Of a stretch of DNA of 64,000 bases, positions 41,577-49,991 are shown piece by piece (position 1 is the stretch's first letter; the number at the start of each line of letters is the position of its first letter). The notes under the pieces were generated by a model. It made no database searches and had not been told where the DNA came from. It saw only the letters and a list, made by a program, of their open reading frames with translations. Origin of the DNA: an uncultured Alistipes sp. (GTDB lineage: Bacteria > Bacteroidota > Bacteroidia > Bacteroidales > Rikenellaceae); contig CAAGBI010000075.1 in the NCBI GenBank assembly GCA_900768015.1, forward strand, positions 104,289-168,288, given 5' to 3'. Both the position numbers and the translations under genes were made by a program.

Positions 41577-42611
41577 ATGAATAAGAAGACAAAGAAGCTG
41601 ATTTACAATATTTTTGCCTGCATCCTTTTGCTTGGTGCAATTTCGTGGGTATGTGCTAAATTCATACACCTTGGCGATGTGGAATTTACCGAGAATGCAC
41701 AAGTTAAGCAGCTCATCGTGCCCGTAAACTCACGAGTGCAGGGATATATCAAGGAGGTGCGTTTTGATGAGTATCAGAGGGTAAGCAAGGGCGATACACT
41801 TGTAATTATCGAGGATGCGGAGTATTGCTATATGGTGGCGCAGGCAGAGGCTAACCTCGCTAACGCAAAGAGTGGCAAGGATGCTATGCACAATGTGATT
41901 TCAACTACAAGCACAAATATCTCGGTAACAGATGCAAGCATCGAGGAGGCTCGCATCGTATTTGAAAATGCCGAGCGTAACTACAAGCGATTTAGCACGC
42001 TCTATGAGCAGAATGCCGTCACTCGCCAACAGTACGACGATATGAATACCGCATACTTGGCCGCAAAGGCTCGTTATGATATGCTCTGTCGCCAGAAGGA
42101 GAGCGTTCAAGCGGTAAGTCGTGAGCAGAACACCCGCTTGGGTCAGAATGAGGCGGGTATCAAGTTGGCAGAGGCTGCATTGGAGTTGGCTCGCTTGAAC
42201 CTCTCATATACCGTTGTGCTCGCTCCCTGCGATGGCTACACGGGTCGCAAGGAGATTCAGGAGGGTCAGCTTATTCAGCCTGGACAGACATTGGTCGATG
42301 TAGTTGATTCCAAGGAGAAGTGGATTGTGGCGAACTACAAAGAGACGCAGACTGCTAACATCCGAGAGGGTCAGGAGGTGGAGATTGAGGTTGATGCAGT
42401 TCCCGACCATAAGTTCAAGGGTGTTGTACGCTCAATATCTCGTGCTACGGGGGCAAGTTTCTCGCTTATGCCGCAGGATAACTCATCGGGCAACTTCGTG
42501 AAGATTGAGCAACGCATCCCCGTTCGCATTGACTTTACTGAGGACAACGATGCCGAGGCAATGGAGCGAGTGAGCGCAGGTATGAATGTAGAATGTAAGG
42601 TATTGTACTAA
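41577..42611 (+). CDS. HlyD/EmrA-family membrane fusion protein
   Basis: 344 residues. One N-terminal membrane helix (IYNIFACILLLGAISWVCA), a lipoyl-like half (VNSRVQGYIKEVRFDEYQRV), a helical hairpin (AEANLANAKSG to AEAALELARLNLSYTVV), the second lipoyl half with APCDGYTGRK, and a beta-barrel domain. This is the EmrA type that links an MFS pump to TolC. The stop overlaps the next ATG (TAATG). Confidence 0.9.
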   Translation: MNKKTKKLIYNIFACILLLGAISWVCAKFIHLGDVEFTENAQVKQLIVPVNSRVQGYIKEVRFDEYQRVSKGDTLVIIEDAEYCYMVAQAEANLANAKSGKDAMHNVISTTSTNISVTDASIEEARIVFENAERNYKRFSTLYEQNAVTRQQYDDMNTAYLAAKARYDMLCRQKESVQAVSREQNTRLGQNEAGIKLAEAALELARLNLSYTVVLAPCDGYTGRKEIQEGQLIQPGQTLVDVVDSKEKWIVANYKETQTANIREGQEVEIEVDAVPDHKFKGVVRSISRATGASFSLMPQDNSSGNFVKIEQRIPVRIDFTEDNDAEAMERVSAGMNVECKVLY

Positions 42612-44239
42612 TGGGACATCATCACGACCCTAATCAACCATTTTCTATACCGCAGATACGCTTCATTCCCGAAAAGGTAAAACCTTGGTTGTTGATACTC
42701 TTCATCATAGTATTCAACTGTACAGGAGGAGTATATCTTGCTGCGGTAAGTGATATGGTTGGTTCAACACAACTTCTGCAAGAGGATATTATGATGGCAG
42801 GCTATGCTTCGTTGGTGGGTATGGCTCTGTACTTCGCCATAATGTTCCGTACGAAGTGGGCTGTAAGACCAAAGACGGCACTCGGCAGTTGTATTCTCGT
42901 GCTTATTGCTGCCAATCTTATATGTATGCATACGGGCAGTGTGCCTGTGCTTGTGGGTGTCAGCCTTATTGCGGGATTCTTCCGAATGTGGGCTATATAT
43001 GAGTGTAATTCAACTATTCAACTTTGGATTACACCCAAGCGAGATATGTCCGTATGGTTTTGCTATATCTACTTGATGGTTAATAGCACCATTCAACTTA
43101 CAGGCATCGCTGCACTCTCGTTCTCGGTGTGGGCATCGTGGCACTATATGTATTGGTTCATCATCGGTGCATTATTGGTGATGTACCTTATTGTACTTAT
43201 CTGCTATAAGGGAATCTCCATTATGCCACGACTACCGTTGTATGGAATCGATTGGGTAGGTATGTTATTGTGGGGTGCTACCGCAATGTCTATTCTGTTT
43301 GTTTGTATCTATGGCGAACATTACGATTGGTGGCAATCCGAATATGTATGGTTTGCTACGATATTGTCGGTAGTTACTTTCGGTATGAATTGGTGGCGTT
43401 CAACTTATCTAAGACATCCGTATATTGGATTCAATATATTTAAGTTCCCGCTTGTGCTGACCTGCGTAGCTATAATCCTCGTTATGGATTTGCTGCTTGC
43501 ACCGTCGCATATCTTCGAACACGCATTGATGGAGGGTGTCTTGGGTTACGACCACCTCAACACATTAACGCTTAATTGGGTGGCAATTATCGGTACTGTT
43601 TTTGGTGTTATCTTCACTTGGCAGACCTTCGCCCGCCGAAAGTGGACATATCAGCGAATGTTGGTAATCGGATTCTCGTGCTTTGCCTTCTATTTGGCAT
43701 ACTTCTATTTCCGCATCGACTACAATCTGCCTAAGGAGGCGTTATACCTCCCTGTATTTGTCCGCTCCGCAGGTTATGTGATTGTTGCTGTGCTTATGCT
43801 GACGGCAAATGCACGCCTTCCGTTCCCTTACACATTCCTGCACGGACTGTCGTTCCAGAATATGTTTAGCGCCGCTCTTGCTGCCCCCATAGGCAATGCC
43901 ATCGTGGGCAGAGTGCTAAAGGTGGTTATGGCTCGCAACTCTATGCTGCTTGGCGAGAGAATGGATAGTGTCGAACTCTCCACCTCGCACGCTCAATTTG
44001 GCGAGTTGTATGGTATGGTGCAGGTGCAATCTCTGCTTGAGTCTATGAAGGAGATATATGGTTGGCTGCTCTTCATTGCAATCCTGTGCCTCGTAGTGCT
44101 GATGATGCGTTATAGTGATATTAGACCTGTGAAATTGATTGAGCCTACATATCGAACAATATACAACATCTTGCGAGGTAATATGAAACTGCGCCTACGA
44201 CTCCGCAGGCGAGGCAAAAAAGTAACACACGCTAATTAA
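42611..44239 (+). CDS. MFS drug-efflux transporter (EmrB-like, 14 segments)
   Basis: 542 residues, the length of DHA2-type pumps with about 14 membrane helices. It lacks strong EmrB sequence motifs but has FRMWAIYECNSTIQLWITPKRDMSV and a conserved basic C-terminus (MKLRLRLRRRGKK). The gene order TolC, EmrA-type and this carrier supports a three-part pump through both membranes driven by H+. Substrate unknown; bile acids or drugs would suit a gut organism, as an inference. Confidence 0.8.
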   Translation: MGHHHDPNQPFSIPQIRFIPEKVKPWLLILFIIVFNCTGGVYLAAVSDMVGSTQLLQEDIMMAGYASLVGMALYFAIMFRTKWAVRPKTALGSCILVLIAANLICMHTGSVPVLVGVSLIAGFFRMWAIYECNSTIQLWITPKRDMSVWFCYIYLMVNSTIQLTGIAALSFSVWASWHYMYWFIIGALLVMYLIVLICYKGISIMPRLPLYGIDWVGMLLWGATAMSILFVCIYGEHYDWWQSEYVWFATILSVVTFGMNWWRSTYLRHPYIGFNIFKFPLVLTCVAIILVMDLLLAPSHIFEHALMEGVLGYDHLNTLTLNWVAIIGTVFGVIFTWQTFARRKWTYQRMLVIGFSCFAFYLAYFYFRIDYNLPKEALYLPVFVRSAGYVIVAVLMLTANARLPFPYTFLHGLSFQNMFSAALAAPIGNAIVGRVLKVVMARNSMLLGERMDSVELSTSHAQFGELYGMVQVQSLLESMKEIYGWLLFIAILCLVVLMMRYSDIRPVKLIEPTYRTIYNILRGNMKLRLRLRRRGKKVTHAN

Positions 44240-44249
44240 ATAAAGCAGT

Positions 44250-45584
44250 ATGAATTACAGTTCTTTAAGCAAATTGAAGAGCCATATCAATTCAAGCGTG
44301 GTACTGATATTCTTTACCATACTTGCACTTGTTTGTGCCAACATCCCAACCATCAAAGATTGGTATTTTTCGCTTTGGCAGTTGCCAATGAGCCTATCCA
44401 TAGGAGAGTTTAACTTCTTCAGCCACGGAGGTCACGCAATCACACTTGGTCAGATGATTAACGACTTCCTGATGGCAATCTTCTTCCTCTCGGTGGGTCT
44501 TGAAATCAAACGAGAGATAAAGGTTGGAGAGTTGTCATCTATGGATAAGGCTCTGCTTCCAATTATCGGTGCTTGTGGCGGTATGCTTATTCCCGTAGTG
44601 ATTTTCTACCTCGTGTGCCCTGCGGATGCAGCAATGCAGCGTGGTCTGGCAATTCCTATGGCTACCGATATTGCCTTCTCACTGGGTATTTTGGCTGTTT
44701 TCAAATCGAGAGTGCCCGTTGGATTGAAGATGTTTTTGGCGGCTCTTGCCGTAGCCGATGACCTCGGCGGTATTATCGTCATTGCACTTTTCTACACCTC
44801 AAACATTGATATGCTCTATCTCGGATTGTCGGCTTTGTGTGTAGCAATTATGGTTATAGGTAACATCGCCAATATGCGCCGCAAGGCTTTCTATATCTCT
44901 GTGGGTCTTGTGCTGTGGTACTTTATGCTCAACTCAGGTATTCACTCGACCATTGCGGGTGTTATTGTGGCATTCTGTGTGCCCGCTACACTTGTTAAGG
45001 GTACGGGACACTACTTGGAGCGCATCCGAGAGAATGTAAACAAAATACCTGTTGTAGATTTTGGCAATTTGCATAAAACAATAGTGCTGACAAACGACCA
45101 GATACATACGCTCAAAAGTATAGAATCTGCCGCCGATAAGATGATTAGCCCACTGCAAGACCTTGAAGATAACTTGCATACGCTTATCAACTATATAGTA
45201 ATTCCGCTATTTGCTTTTGCCAATGCAGGTATCGACCTTTCGGCTATGAGTTTGGGTAGTGTGCTATCGGGAGTAAGTCTGGCTGTGATGCTTGGTCTGG
45301 TAGTCGGCAAATTCTTGGGCGTATTCTCTTTCTCGTGGGTTGCCGTTAAACTTGGCTTTGTATCACTGCCTGCTGGCGCTTCGTGGAAATCATTTGCAAG
45401 TGTCTGCGTGGTGTGCGGCATCGGTTTTACGGTGTCGATGTTTATCGCCGACCTTTCGTATGCAGGATTGGGAGCAGAGGGCTCGGCTATGCTCGACCAG
45501 GCGAAATTAGGTGTGCTTTTAGGCTCGGTCATATCCGCAGTTATCGGCTGTGTGCTATTGAACAAGACCTTACCCAAATCATAA
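44250..45584 (+). CDS. nhaA: Na+/H+ antiporter NhaA
   Basis: 444 residues. FFLSVGLEIKREIKVGELS, MATDIAFSLGILAVF with Asp140 and LAVADDLGGIIVIA with Asp170 and Asp171 correspond to the ion-binding aspartates of E. coli NhaA (133, 163, 164). A cytoplasmic loop of about 60 residues (near 265-310) is longer than in E. coli. It swaps internal Na+ for H+ across the inner membrane. It is the last gene of the efflux operon, 10 nt after the MFS gene. Confidence 0.94.
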   Translation: MNYSSLSKLKSHINSSVVLIFFTILALVCANIPTIKDWYFSLWQLPMSLSIGEFNFFSHGGHAITLGQMINDFLMAIFFLSVGLEIKREIKVGELSSMDKALLPIIGACGGMLIPVVIFYLVCPADAAMQRGLAIPMATDIAFSLGILAVFKSRVPVGLKMFLAALAVADDLGGIIVIALFYTSNIDMLYLGLSALCVAIMVIGNIANMRRKAFYISVGLVLWYFMLNSGIHSTIAGVIVAFCVPATLVKGTGHYLERIRENVNKIPVVDFGNLHKTIVLTNDQIHTLKSIESAADKMISPLQDLEDNLHTLINYIVIPLFAFANAGIDLSAMSLGSVLSGVSLAVMLGLVVGKFLGVFSFSWVAVKLGFVSLPAGASWKSFASVCVVCGIGFTVSMFIADLSYAGLGAEGSAMLDQAKLGVLLGSVISAVIGCVLLNKTLPKS

Positions 45585-45601
45585 CAGATGACTACGACAA
45601 A

Positions 45602-45631
45602 AAATCCCTCGCCAAATCTGACGAGGGATTT
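45602..45631. terminator. Bidirectional terminator after nhaA
   Basis: AAATCCCTCG and CGAGGGATTT form a 10-bp stem with a 10-nt loop between convergent genes. Confidence 0.75.
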
Positions 45632-45653
45632 ATGTTGATAGAATAAAACAAAC

Positions 45654-45965
45654 TCAACGCTTGTCCATAAGTCCGAATCGATACCACTGTTCCAATGGAT
45701 AATTACTCTTGATAATCATTCGCAACTCATTGTACTTCTCTTTCACTTCCGATAGAACGGCATTGGCTTCTTGCAGTTTCTCGGTTGCTGCCATTCGTAG
45801 CCTATCCACCTCTTGACTCATTTTGATTGCCTCTTCACTCGCTGCAATCAACGAATCGAGTACATCCTCCTTAACGCCTCTTACGGCGAGTTCATTAAGG
45901 TTTACCTTCATCCCTTCTGCCAGCACTTTTGCTTTTAGTGCCTGGTCTTCAAATGTCTTAGACAT
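45654..45965 (-). CDS. Coiled-coil hypothetical protein of mobile elements
   Basis: 103 residues, nearly all helical with heptad-like spacing (EEAIKMSQEVDRLRMAATEK) and a tail LEQWYRFGLMDKR. Short coiled-coil proteins ending in a similar tail recur on Bacteroidota mobile elements. Function unknown. It stands alone between the nhaA terminator and the integrase region. Confidence 0.6.
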   Translation of the reverse strand: MSKTFEDQALKAKVLAEGMKVNLNELAVRGVKEDVLDSLIAASEEAIKMSQEVDRLRMAATEKLQEANAVLSEVKEKYNELRMIIKSNYPLEQWYRFGLMDKR

Positions 45966-46270
45966 ATAATTATTTTTTTAGTTAAGCGAGAGCCCTCGTA
46001 GCCCTGCCATCATAGCAAAAATACGAAAAAATCGGCAAAAACAGCTCTTGCTATGCTCACTTTTTTGAAACTTTTTACCATATAAGTATATAATAACAAG
46101 CGATATAGACACTGTTATTTGACTCTCATATCTCAGTTTCTTAACAGCATCAGAAGCCTACACCTAAGCAAATAATTCTTTGAATAATACGAATACAGAA
46201 ATCGGTAGCCACTTGATTGTGACTACCGACTTTTTTGAATACATCCAAAGGTTGAATACACTTGTTAGTT
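45966..46270. other. Non-coding stretch with hairpin
   Basis: AT-rich, no gene. It contains an inverted repeat TCGGTAG/CTACCGA (46202-46229), extended by CCAC/GTG, followed by TTTTTT on the plus strand; it probably ends transcription between the small protein gene and the integrase gene. Confidence 0.55.
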
Positions 46271-47680
46271 CTAATCCAATAGTGCTACTGCTGCATTTTG
46301 CTGTTTATTCTTCATAGAGTTGTGGTAACGGTGAAATGCTTTTGACCCCGCAGCGTGACCACTCATAGTGCAAATGATGTTATCAGTTACACCTTGCCCT
46401 ACAAGTGTATCAATAAACGAACTACGAGCAAATTTACTTTTTGCCAACTCATATAGGCACTTAAATTCTGGTTCGTCATAGGAATTATACACTACAACGG
46501 TTCTATCCAATCCAGCCTTCTGGAATACCTTTTTCAAGTTATCGTTGTATGTCTGCGAATATTTTGGGAAGTCAAACAATGGCATCTTAGGGTGTTCCTC
46601 TGCTACTCTATATTTCTCGATAATTTCCTGCGCTCGGGGTGATAGTGGAATACGACAAGCAATTCCCGTTGCGTCTTTTGTTTTCGACGGCATATATCTG
46701 ATACACCATTCGCCATCATCAAACATTAGGTTCTCTCTCTTTAACTTAAAGAAGTCGCTAACTCTCGCACCAATACTACATTGGAAATAGAACATATCTC
46801 GTGTGTACTCCAACCCCTCATCTCCTAAATCACTTTCAAACATAATTCGTTTCTCATCTTGCGTCAATGTAATCGGGTCTCCATATTTTGCCGTTGGAAC
46901 TTGGAAGTCCGATATATTCCCGTCAATGGTGACACCATAACGCTTTCTGCACCAAGTAAAGAAGAACTTTATATTCGATAGTATTTTGGAAATAGTATTG
47001 CGGTTCTTCTTCCTTGCACGATGAGCCTTGCTGCGAGTCTTATCATTCATTTGCCCCTCATCCTGAATGAGATAACACATAAAGTCTGACATTAGTCGCA
47101 TATTGCAACTTTCCAATAAGATTGGGCGATTCCGATAGATTTCAAAGTTCTTAAAATGGTTTATCGCATTCATTCTTGTTTTATTCCTGCCGTGAGAGAC
47201 TGTGGCATCCATATAGAATAGTTCAGCCAATACCCACAAAGGATTTTCGCCCCTCTTACACTCGATTGGATTGTCCTCCTCAATATGTTCCTTGGTCTTT
47301 TTCCCGACCTCCATATCCAAGATTTCGATTAACTCCTCACGGGAAATGTTATCTCTCTCCTCTGCTAATAGAGCCAATCTACTTGCGATTAAGTCCAACT
47401 TCTTATTTACTTCGGAGAACAACACAATAGATGTCTTTCTCTTTGCGTACGCATTACGATGAATACCATACGAGCGATTGCCATCTGCTTTGTAAGCCTC
47501 AGCTGCACTGCCGAACCACGCATTCTTTTGAGCAGAATACCCCGTATAATAGTGAATGGTCGCACCTTTATTTATTTTGATTAAAGCACTGATTTGATAA
47601 TAAGGCTCTGTGCTTACAGCCTTCTTCGGCACATAGACATTCTTCTTGATGTCTAATCTAAACTTAATAGAATACTGCAT
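46271..47680 (-). CDS. Tyrosine recombinase (integrase) of the tRNA-Cys element
   Basis: 469 residues. An N-terminal arm-binding part (1-130), a SAM-like core-binding domain (about 150-260) and a catalytic domain. Catalytic residues: Arg306 in SIGARVSDF, a lysine around 333-335, Arg419 in KFARSSF, His442 in MSGHAAGS and nucleophile Tyr452 in FHRYHN. The first residue of the usual HxxR box is Lys416, giving KxxR, a known variation. It reads inward from the right end, close to attR, and should carry out insertion into and excision from tRNA-Cys. Confidence 0.9.
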   Translation of the reverse strand: MQYSIKFRLDIKKNVYVPKKAVSTEPYYQISALIKINKGATIHYYTGYSAQKNAWFGSAAEAYKADGNRSYGIHRNAYAKRKTSIVLFSEVNKKLDLIASRLALLAEERDNISREELIEILDMEVGKKTKEHIEEDNPIECKRGENPLWVLAELFYMDATVSHGRNKTRMNAINHFKNFEIYRNRPILLESCNMRLMSDFMCYLIQDEGQMNDKTRSKAHRARKKNRNTISKILSNIKFFFTWCRKRYGVTIDGNISDFQVPTAKYGDPITLTQDEKRIMFESDLGDEGLEYTRDMFYFQCSIGARVSDFFKLKRENLMFDDGEWCIRYMPSKTKDATGIACRIPLSPRAQEIIEKYRVAEEHPKMPLFDFPKYSQTYNDNLKKVFQKAGLDRTVVVYNSYDEPEFKCLYELAKSKFARSSFIDTLVGQGVTDNIICTMSGHAAGSKAFHRYHNSMKNKQQNAAVALLD

Positions 47681-47747
47681 AATATTTAATTATTTTGTTA
47701 AACATTATGCGTTTCACATTAGAAAGTAAAGTAAAAATTTAGACACA

Positions 47748-47771
47748 GGCGTAAATTTTGATTTTTACGCC
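47748..47771. repeat. Inverted TTTACGCC pair at right end of the element
   Basis: GGCGTAAA (47748-47755) and TTTACGCC (47764-47771) form an inverted pair 8 nt apart. They match the two direct copies at 36271-36290. Confidence 0.55.
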
Positions 47772-47890
47772 ATTTTTTTCTTTTTTGTAGCGATGTCTAA
47801 CGAACTTTAACGAAGTTGAAAACACCATTTAAGTTATATCCCAAACGAATTCCGATGCTTAATGATGTCCAACAACCCTCAAACTCCTCC

Positions 47891-47903
47891 ACGCTTCAGA
47901 CCT
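47891..47903 (+). repeat. attR core of tRNA-Cys element
   Basis: CGCTTCAGACCTC, identical to the tRNA-Cys 3' end. It is followed at once by a hairpin that was probably the tRNA-Cys terminator before insertion. Confidence 0.75.
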
Positions 47904-47907
47904 CCGA

Positions 47908-47937
47908 GAGCGTTACCATTGCGGTAACGCTTTTTTT
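47908..47937 (+). terminator. Terminator next to attR (former tRNA-Cys terminator)
   Basis: AGCGTTACC, loop, GGTAACGCT and seven T, five bases after the att core. Confidence 0.75.
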
Positions 47938-48035
47938 GTTTTTATCCGTAGAGGTTTGTTATGAAGTGCTGATCACCACAGATGGATGAGCGATGCTTGT
48001 TTGATGTCAGAAGGGGTTAGGCTTGGCCTCGACAT

Positions 48036-48155
48036 GCGATTAGGCTGATTAGCGTGATCCCTTTTAGCGTCAGAGTGGTGTAGCAGTGCCGCTGACATGA
48101 AAAAGCCCTGGATGTATAGTACTAAAGCGTACATTCCATGTGTTGCAATATAGGG
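48036..48155 (-). repeat. Hairpin-family repeat, copy C (degenerate)
   Basis: Read on the minus strand it has TGGAATGTACGCTTTAGTAC, TATACATCCAGGGCTTTTTC and CACTGCTACACCACTCTGAC, the same order as copy B plus the sequence that follows copy B. The outer stem is partly lost. So similarity extends beyond the hairpin. Confidence 0.65.
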
Positions 48156-48212
48156 TGAGGAACGAGAGAGAATTTATTGCCAGAGTGGTGTGGTAGTGGT
48201 GCATCACAAAAG

Positions 48213-48257
48213 AAATCACCCAAGGGATAGTACAAGATGTACAGCCCTGGGTGATTT
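48213..48257 (-). repeat. Hairpin-family repeat, copy D (downstream of guaA)
   Basis: Perfect 10-bp outer stem AAATCACCCA/TGGGTGATTT around AGGGATAGTAC and GTACAGCCCT. About 45 nt beyond the guaA stop. On its guaA side it is preceded by TTGTGATAGTGGCGC (minus strand), also found before copy E. Confidence 0.75.
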
Positions 48258-48301
48258 ACTTTTAGGGATGTGCCGCTAACGCGCCACTATCACAATAAAT
48301 T

Positions 48302-49831
48302 TTACTCCCACTCAATTGTTGCTGGTGGCTTCGACGAGATGTCGTAGACTACGCGGTTTACGCCGCGTACCTTATTTATAATCTCGTTTGACAAGCGCGC
48401 CAAGATCTCGTAGGGGATGTGTACCCAGTCGGCTGTCATGCCGTCTGTTGACTGCACTGCACGCAATGCCACGCAGCGCTCATAAGTACGCTCATCGCCC
48501 ATAACGCCTACAGACTGCACGGGCAACAAGATAGCACCTGCCTGCCATATCTTATCGTACCAGCCTGTCTCGCGCAAGATGTCGATATAGATCTTATCCA
48601 CATTCTGCAAGATCTCCACCTTCTCGCGTGTGATCTCGCCGAGGATGCGGATAGCCAAGCCTGGACCGGGGAAAGGGTGACGGCTGATAAGGCGCTCGGG
48701 CATGCCCATAGAGCGACCTACGCGGCGCACCTCATCCTTGAACAAGAGGCGCAAAGGCTCAACAACCTTCAAGCCCATCTTCTCGGGGAGACCGCCCACA
48801 TTGTGGTGCGACTTGATGACTACGGCTGTGCCGTTCACCTGTGCCGACTCAACAACATCGGGGTAGATAGTACCCTGACCGAGCCACTTAACGCCCTGCA
48901 ACTGCTTTGCCTCAGCCTCGAATACCTCAACGAAGTCGCGGCCGATAATCTTACGCTTTGTCTCGGGGTCGGTGACACCTGCCAAGTCGCCAAGGAACTT
49001 CTCCGAAGCATCTACGCCCTTAACATTGAGGCCCATGCCGCGGTACGACTCGATAACCTCGGCAAACTCATCCTTACGCAAGAGGCCTGAGTCTACGAAG
49101 ATACAGTAGAGGTTGGGGCCGATAGCCTTGTGCAACAAGAGCGCAGCAACTGAAGAGTCTACGCCACCCGAAAGGCCGAGTACAACCTTGTCGTCGCCGA
49201 GCTTCTCCTTGAGCTCCTTCACGGTGCTCTCCACAAATCCTGCGGGAGTCCATGTGCCTGCGCAGCCGCAGATGCCCTTCACGAAGTTCTCGATCATGGT
49301 GAAGCCCTCCTCCGAGTGGTACACCTCGGGGTGGAACTGAATGCCCCATGTCTGCTCGCCCTCGATGCGGTAAGCTGCTACGGGAACATCCTCTGTCGAA
49401 GCGATGATGCTATAGCCCTCGGGGATTGTGGTGATAGTATCGCCGTGTGACATCCACACCTGTGACGAGGGACTAAGCTTCGCCATGAGGGGATCATCAC
49501 CATTCTTTACTATCATGCGCGCGCGACCGTACTCGCGGCTGGGTGATGCCTCGACCTTACCTCCGAAGAAGTGGGCGAGGTACTGCGCACCGTAGCATAC
49601 GCCCAAAAGGGGTAGCTTACCCTTGATAGCGTCAAGGTCGATGCGTGGAGCACCCTCCTCGCGTACAGAGCGTGGCGATCCCGACATCACAACGCCCTTG
49701 ATCGACTCGTCGAGTGCGGGGACATTGTTGAAGGGGTGGATTTCGCAATATACCTGCATCTCGCGAATGCGTCGCGCGATGAGCTGCGTGTACTGCGATC
49801 CAAAATCGATGATTAAAATCTTCTCTGTCAT
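48302..49831 (-). CDS. guaA: GMP synthase (glutamine-hydrolysing)
   Basis: 509 residues from ATG 49831; an upstream in-frame ATG at 49942 would add 37 residues without similarity. Class I amidotransferase with LLGVCYGAQYLAHFFGG, PP-loop ATPase LSGGVDSSVAALL and the dimerisation domain ending in FPGPGLAIRILGE and KPPATIEWE. It turns XMP to GMP. guaB lies upstream on the same strand, about 160 nt away, completing the guanine branch. Confidence 0.96.
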   Translation of the reverse strand: MTEKILIIDFGSQYTQLIARRIREMQVYCEIHPFNNVPALDESIKGVVMSGSPRSVREEGAPRIDLDAIKGKLPLLGVCYGAQYLAHFFGGKVEASPSREYGRARMIVKNGDDPLMAKLSPSSQVWMSHGDTITTIPEGYSIIASTEDVPVAAYRIEGEQTWGIQFHPEVYHSEEGFTMIENFVKGICGCAGTWTPAGFVESTVKELKEKLGDDKVVLGLSGGVDSSVAALLLHKAIGPNLYCIFVDSGLLRKDEFAEVIESYRGMGLNVKGVDASEKFLGDLAGVTDPETKRKIIGRDFVEVFEAEAKQLQGVKWLGQGTIYPDVVESAQVNGTAVVIKSHHNVGGLPEKMGLKVVEPLRLLFKDEVRRVGRSMGMPERLISRHPFPGPGLAIRILGEITREKVEILQNVDKIYIDILRETGWYDKIWQAGAILLPVQSVGVMGDERTYERCVALRAVQSTDGMTADWVHIPYEILARLSNEIINKVRGVNRVVYDISSKPPATIEWE

Positions 49832-49913
49832 ATAAATTGTTATGTTGTCTTTCTCTTCTTGTTGTTTGTTGTCAGAAGATGTTAGATGTGGCAGATGCTC
49901 GCAGAGTGATAAA

Positions 49914-49941
49914 GCGGAGTTTACTGAAGCGTAAATGAGCA
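49914..49941 (+). repeat. 28-bp interspersed repeat, copy 2
   Basis: GCGGAGTTTACTGAAGCGTA followed by AATGAGCA; matches the minus strand at 14931-14904 with three differences. It lies between guaB and guaA. Confidence 0.7.
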
Positions 49942-49991
49942 TTTATCACTCAAGGCAGATGCCGCAGATAGCATCTTATCACAACAAACCC

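Larger units (their letters stand above)
36216..47903. mobile_element. Integrative element in tRNA-Cys (about 11.7 kb)
   Basis: Limits are the 13-bp repeat CGCTTCAGACCTC at the tRNA-Cys 3' end and at 47891. Inside are a tyrosine integrase at the right end reading inward, an excisionase-like protein at the left end, a Rep_trans-like protein, a NUMOD3-like small protein, a serine resolvase, several small accessory genes and a four-gene efflux and antiporter operon. Base composition on the left half is clearly more AT-rich than the chromosome. No type IV secretion or clear relaxase set is seen, so it is probably mobilised by other elements or moves as a small island. Confidence 0.8.
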
